From NCBI GenBank assembly GCA_036563895.1, contig DATCLN010000216.1, forward strand, positions 1-28,700: a stretch of 28,700 nucleotides of DNA, written 5' to 3'. This stretch comes from ZCTH02-B3 sp036563895 (lineage in GTDB: Bacteria > Bacillota > Bacilli > Paenibacillales > Paenibacillaceae). The translations under genes and the position numbers were made by a program. The notes beneath the pieces are model-generated. The model saw only the letters and a program-made list of their open reading frames with translations. It was not told where the DNA came from and did not search any database. Positions within the stretch are counted from its first letter, which is position 1, and every line of letters starts with the position of its first letter. Of this stretch, positions 1 through 8,159 are shown piece by piece.

Positions 1-10
1 CTGCGATTCC

Positions 11-40
11 TTGAAAAACTGTGATAGAGTATTCTATAAT
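11..40 (+). promoter_or_regulatory. Promoter of tig (sigma-A type)
   Basis: TTGAAA at 11-16 and a perfect TATAAT at 35-40 are separated by 18 nt, close to the vegetative sigma-A consensus. Transcription would begin near 47, giving a leader of about 60 nt before the tig ATG. The reading frame is open back to position 11, but starting there would place the N-terminus inside the promoter, so that longer form is unlikely. Confidence 0.8.
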
Positions 41-109
41 AAAGTGGTTTATTGGGACCGTGCAGCCGTTTGGTACGGCAAGAAGTTTGCGGAGGGAAAG
101 CGGCGTAAG

Positions 110-1399
110 ATGAAAGTCAGCTGGGAAAAAGTCGATAAACATGTAGGCGTGCTGACCGTTGAAGTGGAAGAAGAAAAGGTCGCGCAGGCGCTGGACAAGG
201 CGTTTCGCAAAGTGGTCATGCGGGTGAATGTCCCGGGCTTCAGGAGAGGAAAGGTGCCGCGCCGCATATTCGAAGCCCGTTTTGGCGTGCAAAGCCTGTA
301 TTCCGACGCGATCGACATCCTGCTGCCGGAAGCGTACAGATCAGCGGTGGAACAAAGCGGCATCGAGCCGGTGGACAGGCCCGAAGTCGACGTGGAACAG
401 TTCGAGAAGGACCGGCCTTTTATTTTCAAGGCGAAGGTGACGGTCAAGCCGGAGGTCAAACTCGGCGAGTACAAGGGACTCGAGGTGCCGGCGGAGGACA
501 CGGAGGTCACGGAAGAGGAGCTCGCCAAGGAACTGGAACGGCTCCGGCACCGCCATGCGGAACTGCGGGTGGTCGAAGGGGAACCCGCCCAAAAAGGCGA
601 TCTCGTGTCCATTTCCTACGAAGGACTGGTGGACGGCGAGCCGTTCGAAGGCGGCAAGGGCGAGTACCGCTCCCTCGAGCTCGGCTCCGGCAGGTTCATT
701 CCGGGATTTGAAGAGCAGATCGAGGGCATGAACGTCGGCGAGGAAAAGGACGTTCACGTGACGTTCCCCGAGGACTACAAGGAGGCTTCCCTTGCCGGCA
801 AGCCCGCCGTGTTCAAGGTGAAGGTCAACGAGATCAAGCGCAAGATCCTGCCGCCGCTGGACGACGAATTCGCCAAGGACATCAGCGAATTCGAGACGCT
901 GGACGAATTCAAACGCGATCTTGCGGAGAAAATGAAGGAACGGAAAGCCGCCGAAGCCGAGCGCAAGCGCGAGGCGGCCCTCGTGGAGAAGGCGGCGCAG
1001 AACGCGGAAGTGGACATTCCGGAAGTCATGATCGAACGCGAAATCGACCGAATGGTTCACCTGCTGGAAAACCGCCTGAGGTTCCAGGGCATGAACCTGC
1101 AGCTGTACTACCAGCTGACCGGCCGGGACGAGGCGTCGGCCCGCGCGGAAATGCGGGAAGAGGCGCGCCGGAACGTCCTGCACCGGCTGGTCCTTGAAGC
1201 GATTGCCAAGGAGGAACGGCTGGAAGTGACGGAAGAGGACCTCCAGGCCGAACTGGAACGTCTGGCGGAGGTTTACAACCGTCCCGTGGGCGACCTTCGC
1301 GAGATGTTTGCCGCCGACGGCTACCTTGAAGAACTGAAATCGGATCTCCGAATTCGCAAGGCCGTCAAATTCCTCGTGGAGCACAGCAAGACGGCCTGA
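110..1399 (+). CDS. tig: Trigger factor (ribosome-associated chaperone and prolyl isomerase)
   Basis: A 429-residue protein of standard trigger factor length. It binds the ribosomal exit tunnel and holds nascent chains in the cytoplasm. The N-terminal domain carries the ribosome-docking signature GFRRGKVP at residues 43-50. The FKBP-type peptidyl-prolyl isomerase domain follows at roughly 155-245 (GDLVSISYEG, then a GSGRFIPGFEEQ segment), and a charged helical C-terminal chaperone domain completes it. ATG 110 was chosen because MKVSWEKVDK matches the usual N-terminus and GGAGGG lies upstream at 91-96. The gene has its own promoter and a terminator just downstream, so it is probably monocistronic next to clpP-clpX, which share the protein quality-control role. 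Confidence 0.96.
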   Translation: MKVSWEKVDKHVGVLTVEVEEEKVAQALDKAFRKVVMRVNVPGFRRGKVPRRIFEARFGVQSLYSDAIDILLPEAYRSAVEQSGIEPVDRPEVDVEQFEKDRPFIFKAKVTVKPEVKLGEYKGLEVPAEDTEVTEEELAKELERLRHRHAELRVVEGEPAQKGDLVSISYEGLVDGEPFEGGKGEYRSLELGSGRFIPGFEEQIEGMNVGEEKDVHVTFPEDYKEASLAGKPAVFKVKVNEIKRKILPPLDDEFAKDISEFETLDEFKRDLAEKMKERKAAEAERKREAALVEKAAQNAEVDIPEVMIEREIDRMVHLLENRLRFQGMNLQLYYQLTGRDEASARAEMREEARRNVLHRLVLEAIAKEERLEVTEEDLQAELERLAEVYNRPVGDLREMFAADGYLEELKSDLRIRKAVKFLVEHSKTA

Positions 1400-1415
1400 G
1401 ACGGTATGCGAACCG

Positions 1416-1441
1416 GGCACGCGTGCGACGTGCCTTTTTTT
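1416..1441 (+). terminator. Intrinsic terminator of tig
   Basis: The perfect 6-bp stem GGCACG (1416-1421) / CGTGCC (1429-1434) has a 7-nt loop and is followed by seven T residues (1435-1441). It lies 16 nt after the tig stop codon. Confidence 0.85.
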
Positions 1442-1473
1442 CTCGGGAAGCCGGCGCATTTCCCGGCGGCGAC

Positions 1474-1502
1474 ATGACATTCGGATGCCAACATGTTAGA
1501 AT
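1474..1502 (+). promoter_or_regulatory. Probable promoter of clpP-clpX
   Basis: ATGACA (1474-1479) and TAGAAT (1497-1502) each match the sigma-A hexamers at five of six positions and are exactly 17 nt apart. They lie between the tig terminator and clpP. I saw no CtsR-type tandem heptamer (GGTCAAA) here, although CtsR controls clp genes in many Firmicutes. Confidence 0.6.
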
Positions 1503-1538
1503 AAGTTTAACCATGGTTTTGGGAAAGAGGCGGTTGCA

Positions 1539-2132
1539 TTGCATCTGGTACCGATCGTCGTCGAGCAGACCAGCCGCGGCGAACGTTCATACGATATTTA
1601 TTCCCGTTTGCTCAAGGATCGCATCATCTTTCTCGGCAGCCCCATCGATGACGATGTGGCCAACTCCGTGATCGCGCAGCTGCTTTTCCTGGCGGCGGAC
1701 GATCCGGAGAAGGACATCTATCTGTACATCAACTCGCCGGGCGGTTCGGTCACGGCCGGACTGGGCATCTACGACACGATGCAGTACATCAAGCCCGACG
1801 TGTCCACCATTTGCGTGGGCATGGCGGCGAGCATGGGATCGCTGCTTCTGGCGGCGGGCGCCAAGGGGAAGCGGTTCGCGCTGCCCAACAGCGAGATCAT
1901 GATCCACCAGCCCCTCGGCGGCGTGCGCGGCCAAGCGACGGACATCAAGATCCACGCGGACTGGATTCTGAAGACCAAAGAAAAACTCAACAAGATTTAC
2001 GTGAAGCACACGGGGCAACCCTATGAAAAAATCGAACGCGACACCGACCGCGACTTCTTCATGAGCGCGGAAGAAGCGGTCGAGTACGGCCTGGTGGACC
2101 GGGTGATCGAAACACCGCCCGTCCAGGGATAG
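1539..2132 (+). CDS. clpP: ATP-dependent Clp protease proteolytic subunit
   Basis: A 197-residue serine peptidase that forms the 14-subunit proteolytic chamber used with ClpX or ClpC/ClpA ATPases. The full catalytic triad is visible: Ser98 in GMAASMG, His123 in MIHQP and Asp172 in DTDRDFF. The oligomerisation and active-site core LYINSPGGSVTAGLGIYDT is intact. The start is TTG 1539, preceded by AGAGG at 1526-1530; the resulting MHLVPIVVEQ matches the conserved ClpP N-terminus. Its stop codon overlaps the Shine-Dalgarno sequence of clpX (AGGAG from 2131), 12 nt before the clpX start, so the two are co-transcribed and should be made together as ClpXP. Confidence 0.97.
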   Translation: MHLVPIVVEQTSRGERSYDIYSRLLKDRIIFLGSPIDDDVANSVIAQLLFLAADDPEKDIYLYINSPGGSVTAGLGIYDTMQYIKPDVSTICVGMAASMGSLLLAAGAKGKRFALPNSEIMIHQPLGGVRGQATDIKIHADWILKTKEKLNKIYVKHTGQPYEKIERDTDRDFFMSAEEAVEYGLVDRVIETPPVQG

Positions 2133-2144
2133 GAGTGAGAACCG

Positions 2145-3407
2145 ATGTTCAAATTCAATGACGACAAGGGCCAACTGAAATGCTCGTTCTGCGGCAAGTC
2201 GCAGGAACAGGTGCGCAAGCTGGTCGCCGGTCCCGGCGTCTATATATGCGACGAGTGCATCGAGCTGTGCACGGAGATCGTCGAGGAGGAACTGGGACAC
2301 GAAGAGGAGCTGGAGCTGAAGGATATCCCGAAGCCAAAGGATATCCGCGCCATCCTCGACCAGTACGTCATCGGCCAGGACCAGGCGAAGAAATCCCTGT
2401 CCGTGGCCGTCTACAACCATTACAAGCGGATCAATTCCCAGACCAAGTCGGACGACGTGGAACTGCAGAAGAGCAACATCCTGCTCGTCGGACCGACCGG
2501 ATCGGGGAAGACGCTGCTCGCCCAGACGCTGGCGAAAATCCTGAACGTGCCCTTCGCCATCGCTGACGCCACCTCGCTCACCGAAGCCGGGTACGTCGGC
2601 GAGGACGTGGAAAACATCCTGCTCAAGCTGATCCAGAACGCCGACTACGACGTGGAGAAGGCGGAGCGCGGCATCGTCTACATCGACGAGATCGACAAGA
2701 TCGCCCGCAAGTCGGAGAACCCGTCCATCACCCGCGACGTGTCGGGCGAAGGCGTGCAGCAGGCGCTGCTGAAGATCCTGGAAGGGACCGTCGCGTCCGT
2801 GCCTCCGCAGGGCGGGCGCAAGCATCCGCACCAGGAATTCATCCAGATCGACACCACCAACATCCTGTTCATCTGCGGCGGCGCGTTCGACGGCCTGGAG
2901 CAGATCATCAAGCGCCGCCTCGGCAAGAAGGTGATCGGCTTCAACACCGCGGCCACGCCGGACGGCCAGAAGGAGCTCAAGCCGGGCGAATATCTGAAGT
3001 ACGTGCAGCCGGAAGACCTGCTCAAGTACGGGCTGATTCCGGAGTTCGTCGGCCGCCTGCCGGTCATCTGCACGCTGGAGCCGCTGGACGAGCAGGCGCT
3101 GGTGCGGATTCTGTCCGAGCCGAAGAATGCCCTCGTCAAGCAGTACCAGAAGCTGCTGGAGATGGACAACGTGCGGCTCGAATTCGAACCGGCCGCCCTG
3201 GAAGCCATCGCGAAGGAAGCGATCAAGCGCAACACGGGGGCGCGGGGCCTGCGCGCCATCATCGAGGACATCATGCTGGACGTGATGTACGAAGTGCCGT
3301 CCCGCGACGACGTGGTCAGCTGCCTGATCACGGAGCGGGTGGTCCGGGAGAAGATCGCCCCCGAACTGGTCCTGCGGAAAGGCAAGAAAAAAGAAGAAAG
3401 CGCCTGA
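2145..3407 (+). CDS. clpX: ClpX AAA+ unfoldase of the ClpXP protease
   Basis: A 420-residue ATPase that recognises tagged substrates, unfolds them and threads them into ClpP. The N-terminal zinc-binding domain has four cysteines (C13, C16, C35, C38). The AAA+ module shows Walker A GPTGSGKT at 116-123, pore loop GYVG at 149-152, Walker B IVYIDEID at 177-184, the RKH pore loop near 225-227 and the sensor-2 segment NTGARGLR. The IGF tripeptide that docks into ClpP is at 264-266. Start ATG 2145 has AGGAG at 2131-2135. Length and motifs are complete and nothing is unusual. The gene ends 61 nt before a weak hairpin in front of ispG. Confidence 0.97.
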   Translation: MFKFNDDKGQLKCSFCGKSQEQVRKLVAGPGVYICDECIELCTEIVEEELGHEEELELKDIPKPKDIRAILDQYVIGQDQAKKSLSVAVYNHYKRINSQTKSDDVELQKSNILLVGPTGSGKTLLAQTLAKILNVPFAIADATSLTEAGYVGEDVENILLKLIQNADYDVEKAERGIVYIDEIDKIARKSENPSITRDVSGEGVQQALLKILEGTVASVPPQGGRKHPHQEFIQIDTTNILFICGGAFDGLEQIIKRRLGKKVIGFNTAATPDGQKELKPGEYLKYVQPEDLLKYGLIPEFVGRLPVICTLEPLDEQALVRILSEPKNALVKQYQKLLEMDNVRLEFEPAALEAIAKEAIKRNTGARGLRAIIEDIMLDVMYEVPSRDDVVSCLITERVVREKIAPELVLRKGKKKEESA

Positions 3408-3467
3408 GCGCCCGGGCGCCGGAGCGCATGGGCGCCCGAACGCGCAAGGCGCGGTTTGGTCCGAAGC

Positions 3468-3503
3468 AATCCACCCCGCCCGGAAGGGACAGGGGTGGAT
3501 TTT
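3468..3503 (+). terminator. Hairpin between clpX and ispG, weak terminator or attenuator
   Basis: A perfect 10-bp inverted repeat, AATCCACCCC (3468-3477) / GGGGTGGATT (3492-3501), with a 14-nt loop. Only a short T run (4 T, from 3500) follows, so termination may be partial. Only 35 nt separate it from the ispG start and I see no new promoter there, so some readthrough from clpX into ispG is expected. Confidence 0.55.
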
Positions 3504-3538
3504 GGTACATCACGGGAAAAACGGGGAGAAGGGGAACC

Positions 3539-4636
3539 ATGTATTTGCGGACGGATACCGTTCCCGTGCGGGTGGGCAACCTCGTCATCGGCGGGAACGA
3601 CCGGGTCATCCTGCAGAGCATGTGCACCACCAAGACGGCCGACGTCGCGGCCACCGTGGCGCAGATCAAGCGCCTGGAGGAAGCGGGCTGCGAGCTGGTG
3701 CGGGTGACGGTGAACAACCGGGAAGCTGCCGAAGCGATCCGGGAGATCAAGAAGCAGATTTCCATTCCCCTGGTCGCCGACATCCATTTCGACTACCGGC
3801 TGGCCCTCGCCGCCATCGAAAACGGCGTCGACAAGGTGCGGATCAATCCCGGCAACATCGGGCGCCGCGAGAAGGTGGAAGCCGTCGTGAAGGCGTGCAA
3901 GGAACGGGGCATCCCGATCCGCATCGGCGTCAACGCCGGCTCGCTGGAACAGCACCTGTTGGAGAAGTACGGCTATCCGACGGCGGAAGCGATGGTGGAA
4001 AGCGCGCTGCACCACATCCGCATCCTGGAGGAGCTCGATTTTCACGACATCATCGTGTCCCTGAAGGCCTCCAGCGTGCCGCTGGCCATCGCCGCGTACA
4101 CAAAGGCGGCCGAAGTGATCCGCTATCCGCTGCATCTGGGCATCACCGAGGCGGGGACCCTCTTCTCCGGTACGGTTCGCAGCGCGGCGGGACTCGGCGT
4201 GCTGCTCAACATGGGCATCGGCAACACGATGCGCGTCTCGCTCAGCGCCGACCCGGTGGAAGAGATCAAGGTGGGGCGGGAGCTGCTCAAGACCTTCGGC
4301 CTCGTCTCCGACGCGCCCACCCTGGTGTCGTGTCCGACCTGCGGACGGCTGGACATCGACCTCATCTCCATCGCCAACGAGGTGGAGGAATACCTGTCCA
4401 AGCTGAGGGTGCCGATCAAGGTCTCCGTGCTGGGCTGCGCCGTCAACGGCCCCGGCGAGGCGCGGGAGGCGGACATCGGCATCGCCGGCGGCCGCGGGGA
4501 AGGCCTGCTGTTCCGGCACGGCGAAGTGGTGCGCAAGGTGCCGGAGGCGCAGCTGGTGGAGGAGCTCAAGAAGGAAATCGACGCCCTCGCCGCCGAATAC
4601 GCGCGGACGGGCACCATCCCGGGAAGAAGGCATTGA
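3539..4636 (+). CDS. ispG: 4-hydroxy-3-methylbut-2-en-1-yl diphosphate synthase (flavodoxin)
   Basis: A 365-residue [4Fe-4S] enzyme of the MEP pathway that converts 2-C-methyl-D-erythritol 2,4-cyclodiphosphate to HMBPP, the step before isopentenyl diphosphate. The N-terminal TIM barrel has MCTTKTADV, ADIHFDY (80-86) and RINPGNIG (101-108). The C-terminal cluster domain has the three cysteine ligands C265 and C268 (CPTCGR) and C300, and the fourth ligand glutamate E307 in CAVNGPGEA. ATG 3539 is favoured over the longer open frame because MYLRTDTVPVRVG fits the family and GGGGAGAAGGGG lies just upstream. A strong terminator follows. Also called gcpE. Confidence 0.95.
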   Translation: MYLRTDTVPVRVGNLVIGGNDRVILQSMCTTKTADVAATVAQIKRLEEAGCELVRVTVNNREAAEAIREIKKQISIPLVADIHFDYRLALAAIENGVDKVRINPGNIGRREKVEAVVKACKERGIPIRIGVNAGSLEQHLLEKYGYPTAEAMVESALHHIRILEELDFHDIIVSLKASSVPLAIAAYTKAAEVIRYPLHLGITEAGTLFSGTVRSAAGLGVLLNMGIGNTMRVSLSADPVEEIKVGRELLKTFGLVSDAPTLVSCPTCGRLDIDLISIANEVEEYLSKLRVPIKVSVLGCAVNGPGEAREADIGIAGGRGEGLLFRHGEVVRKVPEAQLVEELKKEIDALAAEYARTGTIPGRRH

Positions 4637-4667
4637 GGGGGAGCCGATCCGGTTCGGCACGCACGCC

Positions 4668-4714
4668 AGCGGTTTGCGAAGACATCCATGGCTTCGCGGA
4701 CCGCTTTTGTTTTT
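4668..4714 (+). terminator. Strong intrinsic terminator after ispG
   Basis: A 14-bp stem formed by 4668-4681 and 4692-4705 with two internal G-U pairs and a 10-nt loop. It is followed by TTTTGTTTTT. It marks the end of the clp-ispG unit and the left boundary of the transporter cassette. Confidence 0.9.
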
Positions 4715-4844
4715 CCGCCCTCATGTAAACGCCTTCATGACGCGTAAGAAATGTTGAATCTTCGTTATACCAAATGCTGGGGCATTTCTTTAAGATTTGA
4801 GGTGATCGGCGAAAACCATCCAACGAGGAGGTCATTCATATCCG

Positions 4845-6251
4845 ATGAGAGGGAAGACGTGGAAAGGGCGGCTGGCCGTTTTCGCCGTCCTGGTGCTTGT
4901 ACTCGCCGTCATGGCGGGATGCTCCGGCAGGTCCGGCGGCTCCGGCGGCTCCGGCGGATCGCCTTCCAGCCCCGCGGCAAGCCCGCCGCCGGCGAGCAGC
5001 CAGGCGCCGGCGGGCGGAGGGGAGACCGGCCAAACGGCAAGGCCGTTCGAAGGCCGATCCATCACCTTCGTCATCGCGAACCACCCCTGGGGGGAAGCGA
5101 TCAAGCCGCTGCTGCCGGAATTTGAAGAAGCCACCGGCATGACGGTCAATGTGGACAGCTTCTTCGAAGACCAGCTGACCCAGAAGCTGACGGTGCAGTT
5201 CGCCTCGGGATCGTCCACGCCGGACGTGTTCATGTACCGTCCGCTGCAGGAAGGCAAACTGTTCTTCAAGAACGGCTGGCTCGAGGCACTGGACGGCTAT
5301 GTGTCGGGCAGCACCGACTACGATTTCGCGGACTTCTCGAAGGCGGCCGTCGGTTCGACGACGGTGGACGGGAAACTGACGGGCATTCCGATCATCACGG
5401 AACAGGAAATTCTGTACTACCGCAAAGACGTGCTGGCGGAAAAGGGCATCCCCGTGCCCAAGACGCTCACCGAGCTCGTGGACGCGGCAAGGCAATTGCA
5501 TGACCCGGCCAACGAGTTCTACGGGTTCGTGGCCCGCGGCCAGCTGTCGCCCCTCGTGACACAGGTGTCCTCCTTCATCTATTCCGAGGGCGGCGACTTC
5601 ATCACCGACGGCAAGGCGTCCATCAATACGCCGGAAGCGCTGCGGGGCATGTCCATCTACGCGGAGCTGCTCCGGGAGTACGGCCCGCCCGGTGTGCTGA
5701 ACATGTCCTGGCCGCAGGCCATCGGCGTGTTCGCGCAAGGCAAGGTGGCCTTCTACACGGACGCCAGCTCCATTTACCAGAACGCCACGGACCCCGAAAA
5801 ATCGAACATCCCGGACAAGGTCGGCTTCGCCATGTTCCCCGCCGGCTCGGCCGGATCGAGGCCGTATAACGTGACGTCCTGGGGGCTGGCCATCAACGCC
5901 AAGTCGCAAAACAAGGACGCCGCCTGGGCGCTCATCGAATGGGCGACCAGCAAGGAAATCGTGCTGAAAACCCAGAAGATGGGCAATCCGGGTGCGAGGG
6001 TGTCGGTCTGGAACAACCCGGAAAGCACGTCCTCCTACCCGCCCGAGCTGGTGGAAGTCATCCGGGAAAGCACAAAGGGCGGCGTGGACCACGACCGCCC
6101 GACGGTGATCAGCGTCGGCGAAGCCCGGGAAGTCGTGGGGGAAATCGTGCAGCGCATGATCACCGGCGCGTCGGAAACCGAAATCCAAACGATTGCCGAC
6201 GAGGCGAACAAGAAGCTGCAGGAAATCATCGACAGGGACGCGCAGCGGTAA
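4845..6251 (+). CDS. Extracellular solute-binding lipoprotein of a carbohydrate ABC transporter (family 1)
   Basis: A 468-residue substrate-capture protein anchored to the outer face of the membrane. It has a positively charged N-terminus, a hydrophobic segment (about 9-24) and a lipobox ending MAGC with the lipidated Cys26. A Gly/Ser/Pro/Ala-rich linker (about 27-60, including repeated GGS units) leads into the mature domain. The mature part has the family 1 pattern: an early LPEFEEATGMTVNV segment, SSTPDVFMYRP, FYTDASSIY and a late SWGLAINAKSQNKDAAW segment. GAGGAGG at 4825-4831 supports ATG 4845. Two permeases follow, but no ATPase, so a shared MsmX-type ATPase is likely. The transported sugar cannot be read from the sequence. 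Confidence 0.9.
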   Translation: MRGKTWKGRLAVFAVLVLVLAVMAGCSGRSGGSGGSGGSPSSPAASPPPASSQAPAGGGETGQTARPFEGRSITFVIANHPWGEAIKPLLPEFEEATGMTVNVDSFFEDQLTQKLTVQFASGSSTPDVFMYRPLQEGKLFFKNGWLEALDGYVSGSTDYDFADFSKAAVGSTTVDGKLTGIPIITEQEILYYRKDVLAEKGIPVPKTLTELVDAARQLHDPANEFYGFVARGQLSPLVTQVSSFIYSEGGDFITDGKASINTPEALRGMSIYAELLREYGPPGVLNMSWPQAIGVFAQGKVAFYTDASSIYQNATDPEKSNIPDKVGFAMFPAGSAGSRPYNVTSWGLAINAKSQNKDAAWALIEWATSKEIVLKTQKMGNPGARVSVWNNPESTSSYPPELVEVIRESTKGGVDHDRPTVISVGEAREVVGEIVQRMITGASETEIQTIADEANKKLQEIIDRDAQR

Positions 6252-6266
6252 CCATCCGCAAAAATC

Positions 6267-6299
6267 GAAAAGGGTCAGGGCGGCTGGCCCTTTTCTTTT
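6267..6299 (+). terminator. Terminator-like hairpin between binding protein and permease genes
   Basis: A 12-bp stem, GAAAAGGGTCAG (6267-6278) / CTGGCCCTTTTC (6284-6295), with one G-U pair and a 5-nt loop, followed by TTTT. It lies 15 nt after the binding-protein stop and 40 nt before the permease start. Such an element commonly makes the binding protein more abundant than the membrane subunits. Confidence 0.75.
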
Positions 6300-6339
6300 G
6301 CCGAGCGAGTTCATCCAGCCGGGCAAGGGGGCTTGACGG

Positions 6340-7221
6340 ATGCCTTACAGTTGGTTCGACCGGAACATCAAATGGATCTACACCCTTCCGGCCGTGCTGT
6401 TCGTGGTGGTCATGATGGTGTTTCCCATTCTGTACACGGTCCGGATCAGCTTCTTCGAATGGAGCATGTCGGCAGCCAGCCCGCCGGTGTGGGTGGGCCT
6501 GAAAAATTACCAGGAGCTGTTCGCCGACAGCCGTTTCTGGAACGCGGTGCTTCGCACCTTCTATTTCACGTTCGCCGCGCTGCTTCTGGAAGTCGTGCTG
6601 GGCGTGGCCATCGCCGCGCTGTTTTTCCGCCGGTTCCGGGGCAAGGACGCGGCGAAGACGGTCCTGATGCTGCCCATGGTGGCGACGCCCGTCGCCATGG
6701 GCCTGGTCTGGCTGCTGATCTACGAGCCGACCATCGGCGCGGCCAACCGCGTCCTGAAATCCCTGGGCCTGCAGCCGCTGTCCTGGCTGGCCGACAAGCA
6801 TCAGGTCATTCCATCCCTCATCCTTGTTGACGTTTGGGAATGGACGCCGCTTATCGCCCTGATCGTCATGGCCGGCATGACCACGCTGCCCGAGGAACCG
6901 TACGAGTCGGCGGAAGTGGACGGCGCGAGCGCCTGGCAGAAATTCGTGTCGATCACCCTGCCCCTGCTCAGGCCGACCATCATCATCGCGGCGATGCTGC
7001 GCCTGATCGACGTGCTGAAGACCTTTGACATCATCTACGCGACCACCCAGGGCGGTCCGGGCCACGCGTCGGAGACGCTGAACATCTACGGTTACGTGCT
7101 GGCGTTCTCGCATTTCAAGCTCGGCATGGCGTCGGCGCTGCTGGTCATTTTCTTCGCCGTCGTCATGGCCTTTACGGTGCTCATGATCTGGCTTCGCAAC
7201 CGGCTGGGGGAATCCTCGTGA
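6340..7221 (+). CDS. Carbohydrate ABC transporter permease, MalF/UgpA type
   Basis: A 293-residue integral membrane subunit of a CUT1 sugar importer, with about six transmembrane segments starting at residues 12-34. The cytoplasmic EAA loop that contacts the ATPase is visible as EEPYESAEVDGASAWQKF followed by ITLPLLRPT. AAGGGGG upstream supports ATG 6340. The stop codon overlaps the next permease start by 4 nt, so the two subunits are translationally coupled and should form the heterodimeric channel with it. Confidence 0.92.
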   Translation: MPYSWFDRNIKWIYTLPAVLFVVVMMVFPILYTVRISFFEWSMSAASPPVWVGLKNYQELFADSRFWNAVLRTFYFTFAALLLEVVLGVAIAALFFRRFRGKDAAKTVLMLPMVATPVAMGLVWLLIYEPTIGAANRVLKSLGLQPLSWLADKHQVIPSLILVDVWEWTPLIALIVMAGMTTLPEEPYESAEVDGASAWQKFVSITLPLLRPTIIIAAMLRLIDVLKTFDIIYATTQGGPGHASETLNIYGYVLAFSHFKLGMASALLVIFFAVVMAFTVLMIWLRNRLGESS

Positions 7222-8033
7222 GAAAGAAGCACGCCTTCCATTATTTCGCCGTGGGCCTGATCTGCGTCGTTCTGCTCCTGTTTTCGTTTCCGTTCCTGTG
7301 GATGCTGTCCGCTTCGTTCAAGACGCAGGCGCAGATCATGGGAAACACCGGACTGATCTTTTTCGAGCCGACCTTCCGGAATTACGTCAACGTGTTCAAG
7401 GAGCACAACTTCCTGAAATACATCATCAACAGCTTCGTCGTCGCCGCGGGGGCCACGGTGTTTTCCCTGCTGCTCGGCCTGCCCGCGGCCTACGCCATCG
7501 CGCGCTACCACATGCAGCGGCTGGGCATGGTCATTCTGATCGCCCGCATCATCCCGGGGATCACGTTTCTGATTCCGTGGTTCATCCTGTTCTCCATGGC
7601 CGGGATGGTGGACACCTACGCGGCCCTGATCCTGTCCCACATGCTCGTGGTGCTGCCGTTCATCGTCTGGATCATGATCGCCTATTTCGAAGCGCTGCCG
7701 CGGGAGATCGAGGAGTCGGGGCTGATCGACGGGTGCACCGTGAACCGGGTGTTTCTGCACATCGTCCTGCCGATCTCGGGTCCGGGCATCACCACGTCAT
7801 CGCTGTTGTCCTTCATTTTTTCCTGGAACAACTTCATGTTCTCCATCATTCTGGCCGGCGACCGGACCAAGACGCTGCCCATCGCCGTGTTCAATTTCCT
7901 GTCCTATTCGGAAATCAACTGGGGCGGGCTGATGGCCGCCGCGTGCATCATCACGCTGCCGGTGCTGGCCATTTCCCTGATGACCCAGCGGTACGTGGTC
8001 AGCGGCCTGTCCGCCGGGGCGGTGAAAGGCTGA
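7218..8033 (+). CDS. Carbohydrate ABC transporter permease, MalG/UgpE type
   Basis: A 271-residue second membrane subunit, with an N-terminal transmembrane helix (about 9-31) and further hydrophobic segments. The EAA loop reads EALPREIEESGLIDGCTVNR followed by IVLPISGPG. The start is GTG 7218, overlapping the TGA of the upstream permease. The C-terminus (LMTQRYVVSGLSAGAVKG) is the usual end of this family. No ATP-binding subunit follows; the next genes are a sensor kinase and its regulator, which probably control the transporter. Confidence 0.92.
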   Translation: MRKKHAFHYFAVGLICVVLLLFSFPFLWMLSASFKTQAQIMGNTGLIFFEPTFRNYVNVFKEHNFLKYIINSFVVAAGATVFSLLLGLPAAYAIARYHMQRLGMVILIARIIPGITFLIPWFILFSMAGMVDTYAALILSHMLVVLPFIVWIMIAYFEALPREIEESGLIDGCTVNRVFLHIVLPISGPGITTSSLLSFIFSWNNFMFSIILAGDRTKTLPIAVFNFLSYSEINWGGLMAAACIITLPVLAISLMTQRYVVSGLSAGAVKG

Positions 8034-8159
8034 GGGGAAGGCCGGAGCCGCGGCGCCTTCGTCCCGCGTCCGGGGGTCCAACCGGCATGGAAAATCGTTT
8101 AAGATAGAATAAAATCTTCAAAAAAAGCCGGCATGGGGGAGAATGGGGGAGAGGGGTCC

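Noticed and set aside
1400..1538. CtsR or CIRCE operator in front of clpP
   Set aside because: No GGTCAAA tandem heptamer and no CIRCE inverted repeat could be found.
8133..8159. ATG 8133 as the start of the sensor kinase
   Set aside because: It is preceded by an A-rich stretch and GCCGGC with no ribosome binding site, while GTG 8160 has a strong purine-rich site and leaves a short cytoplasmic N-terminus before the first transmembrane helix.
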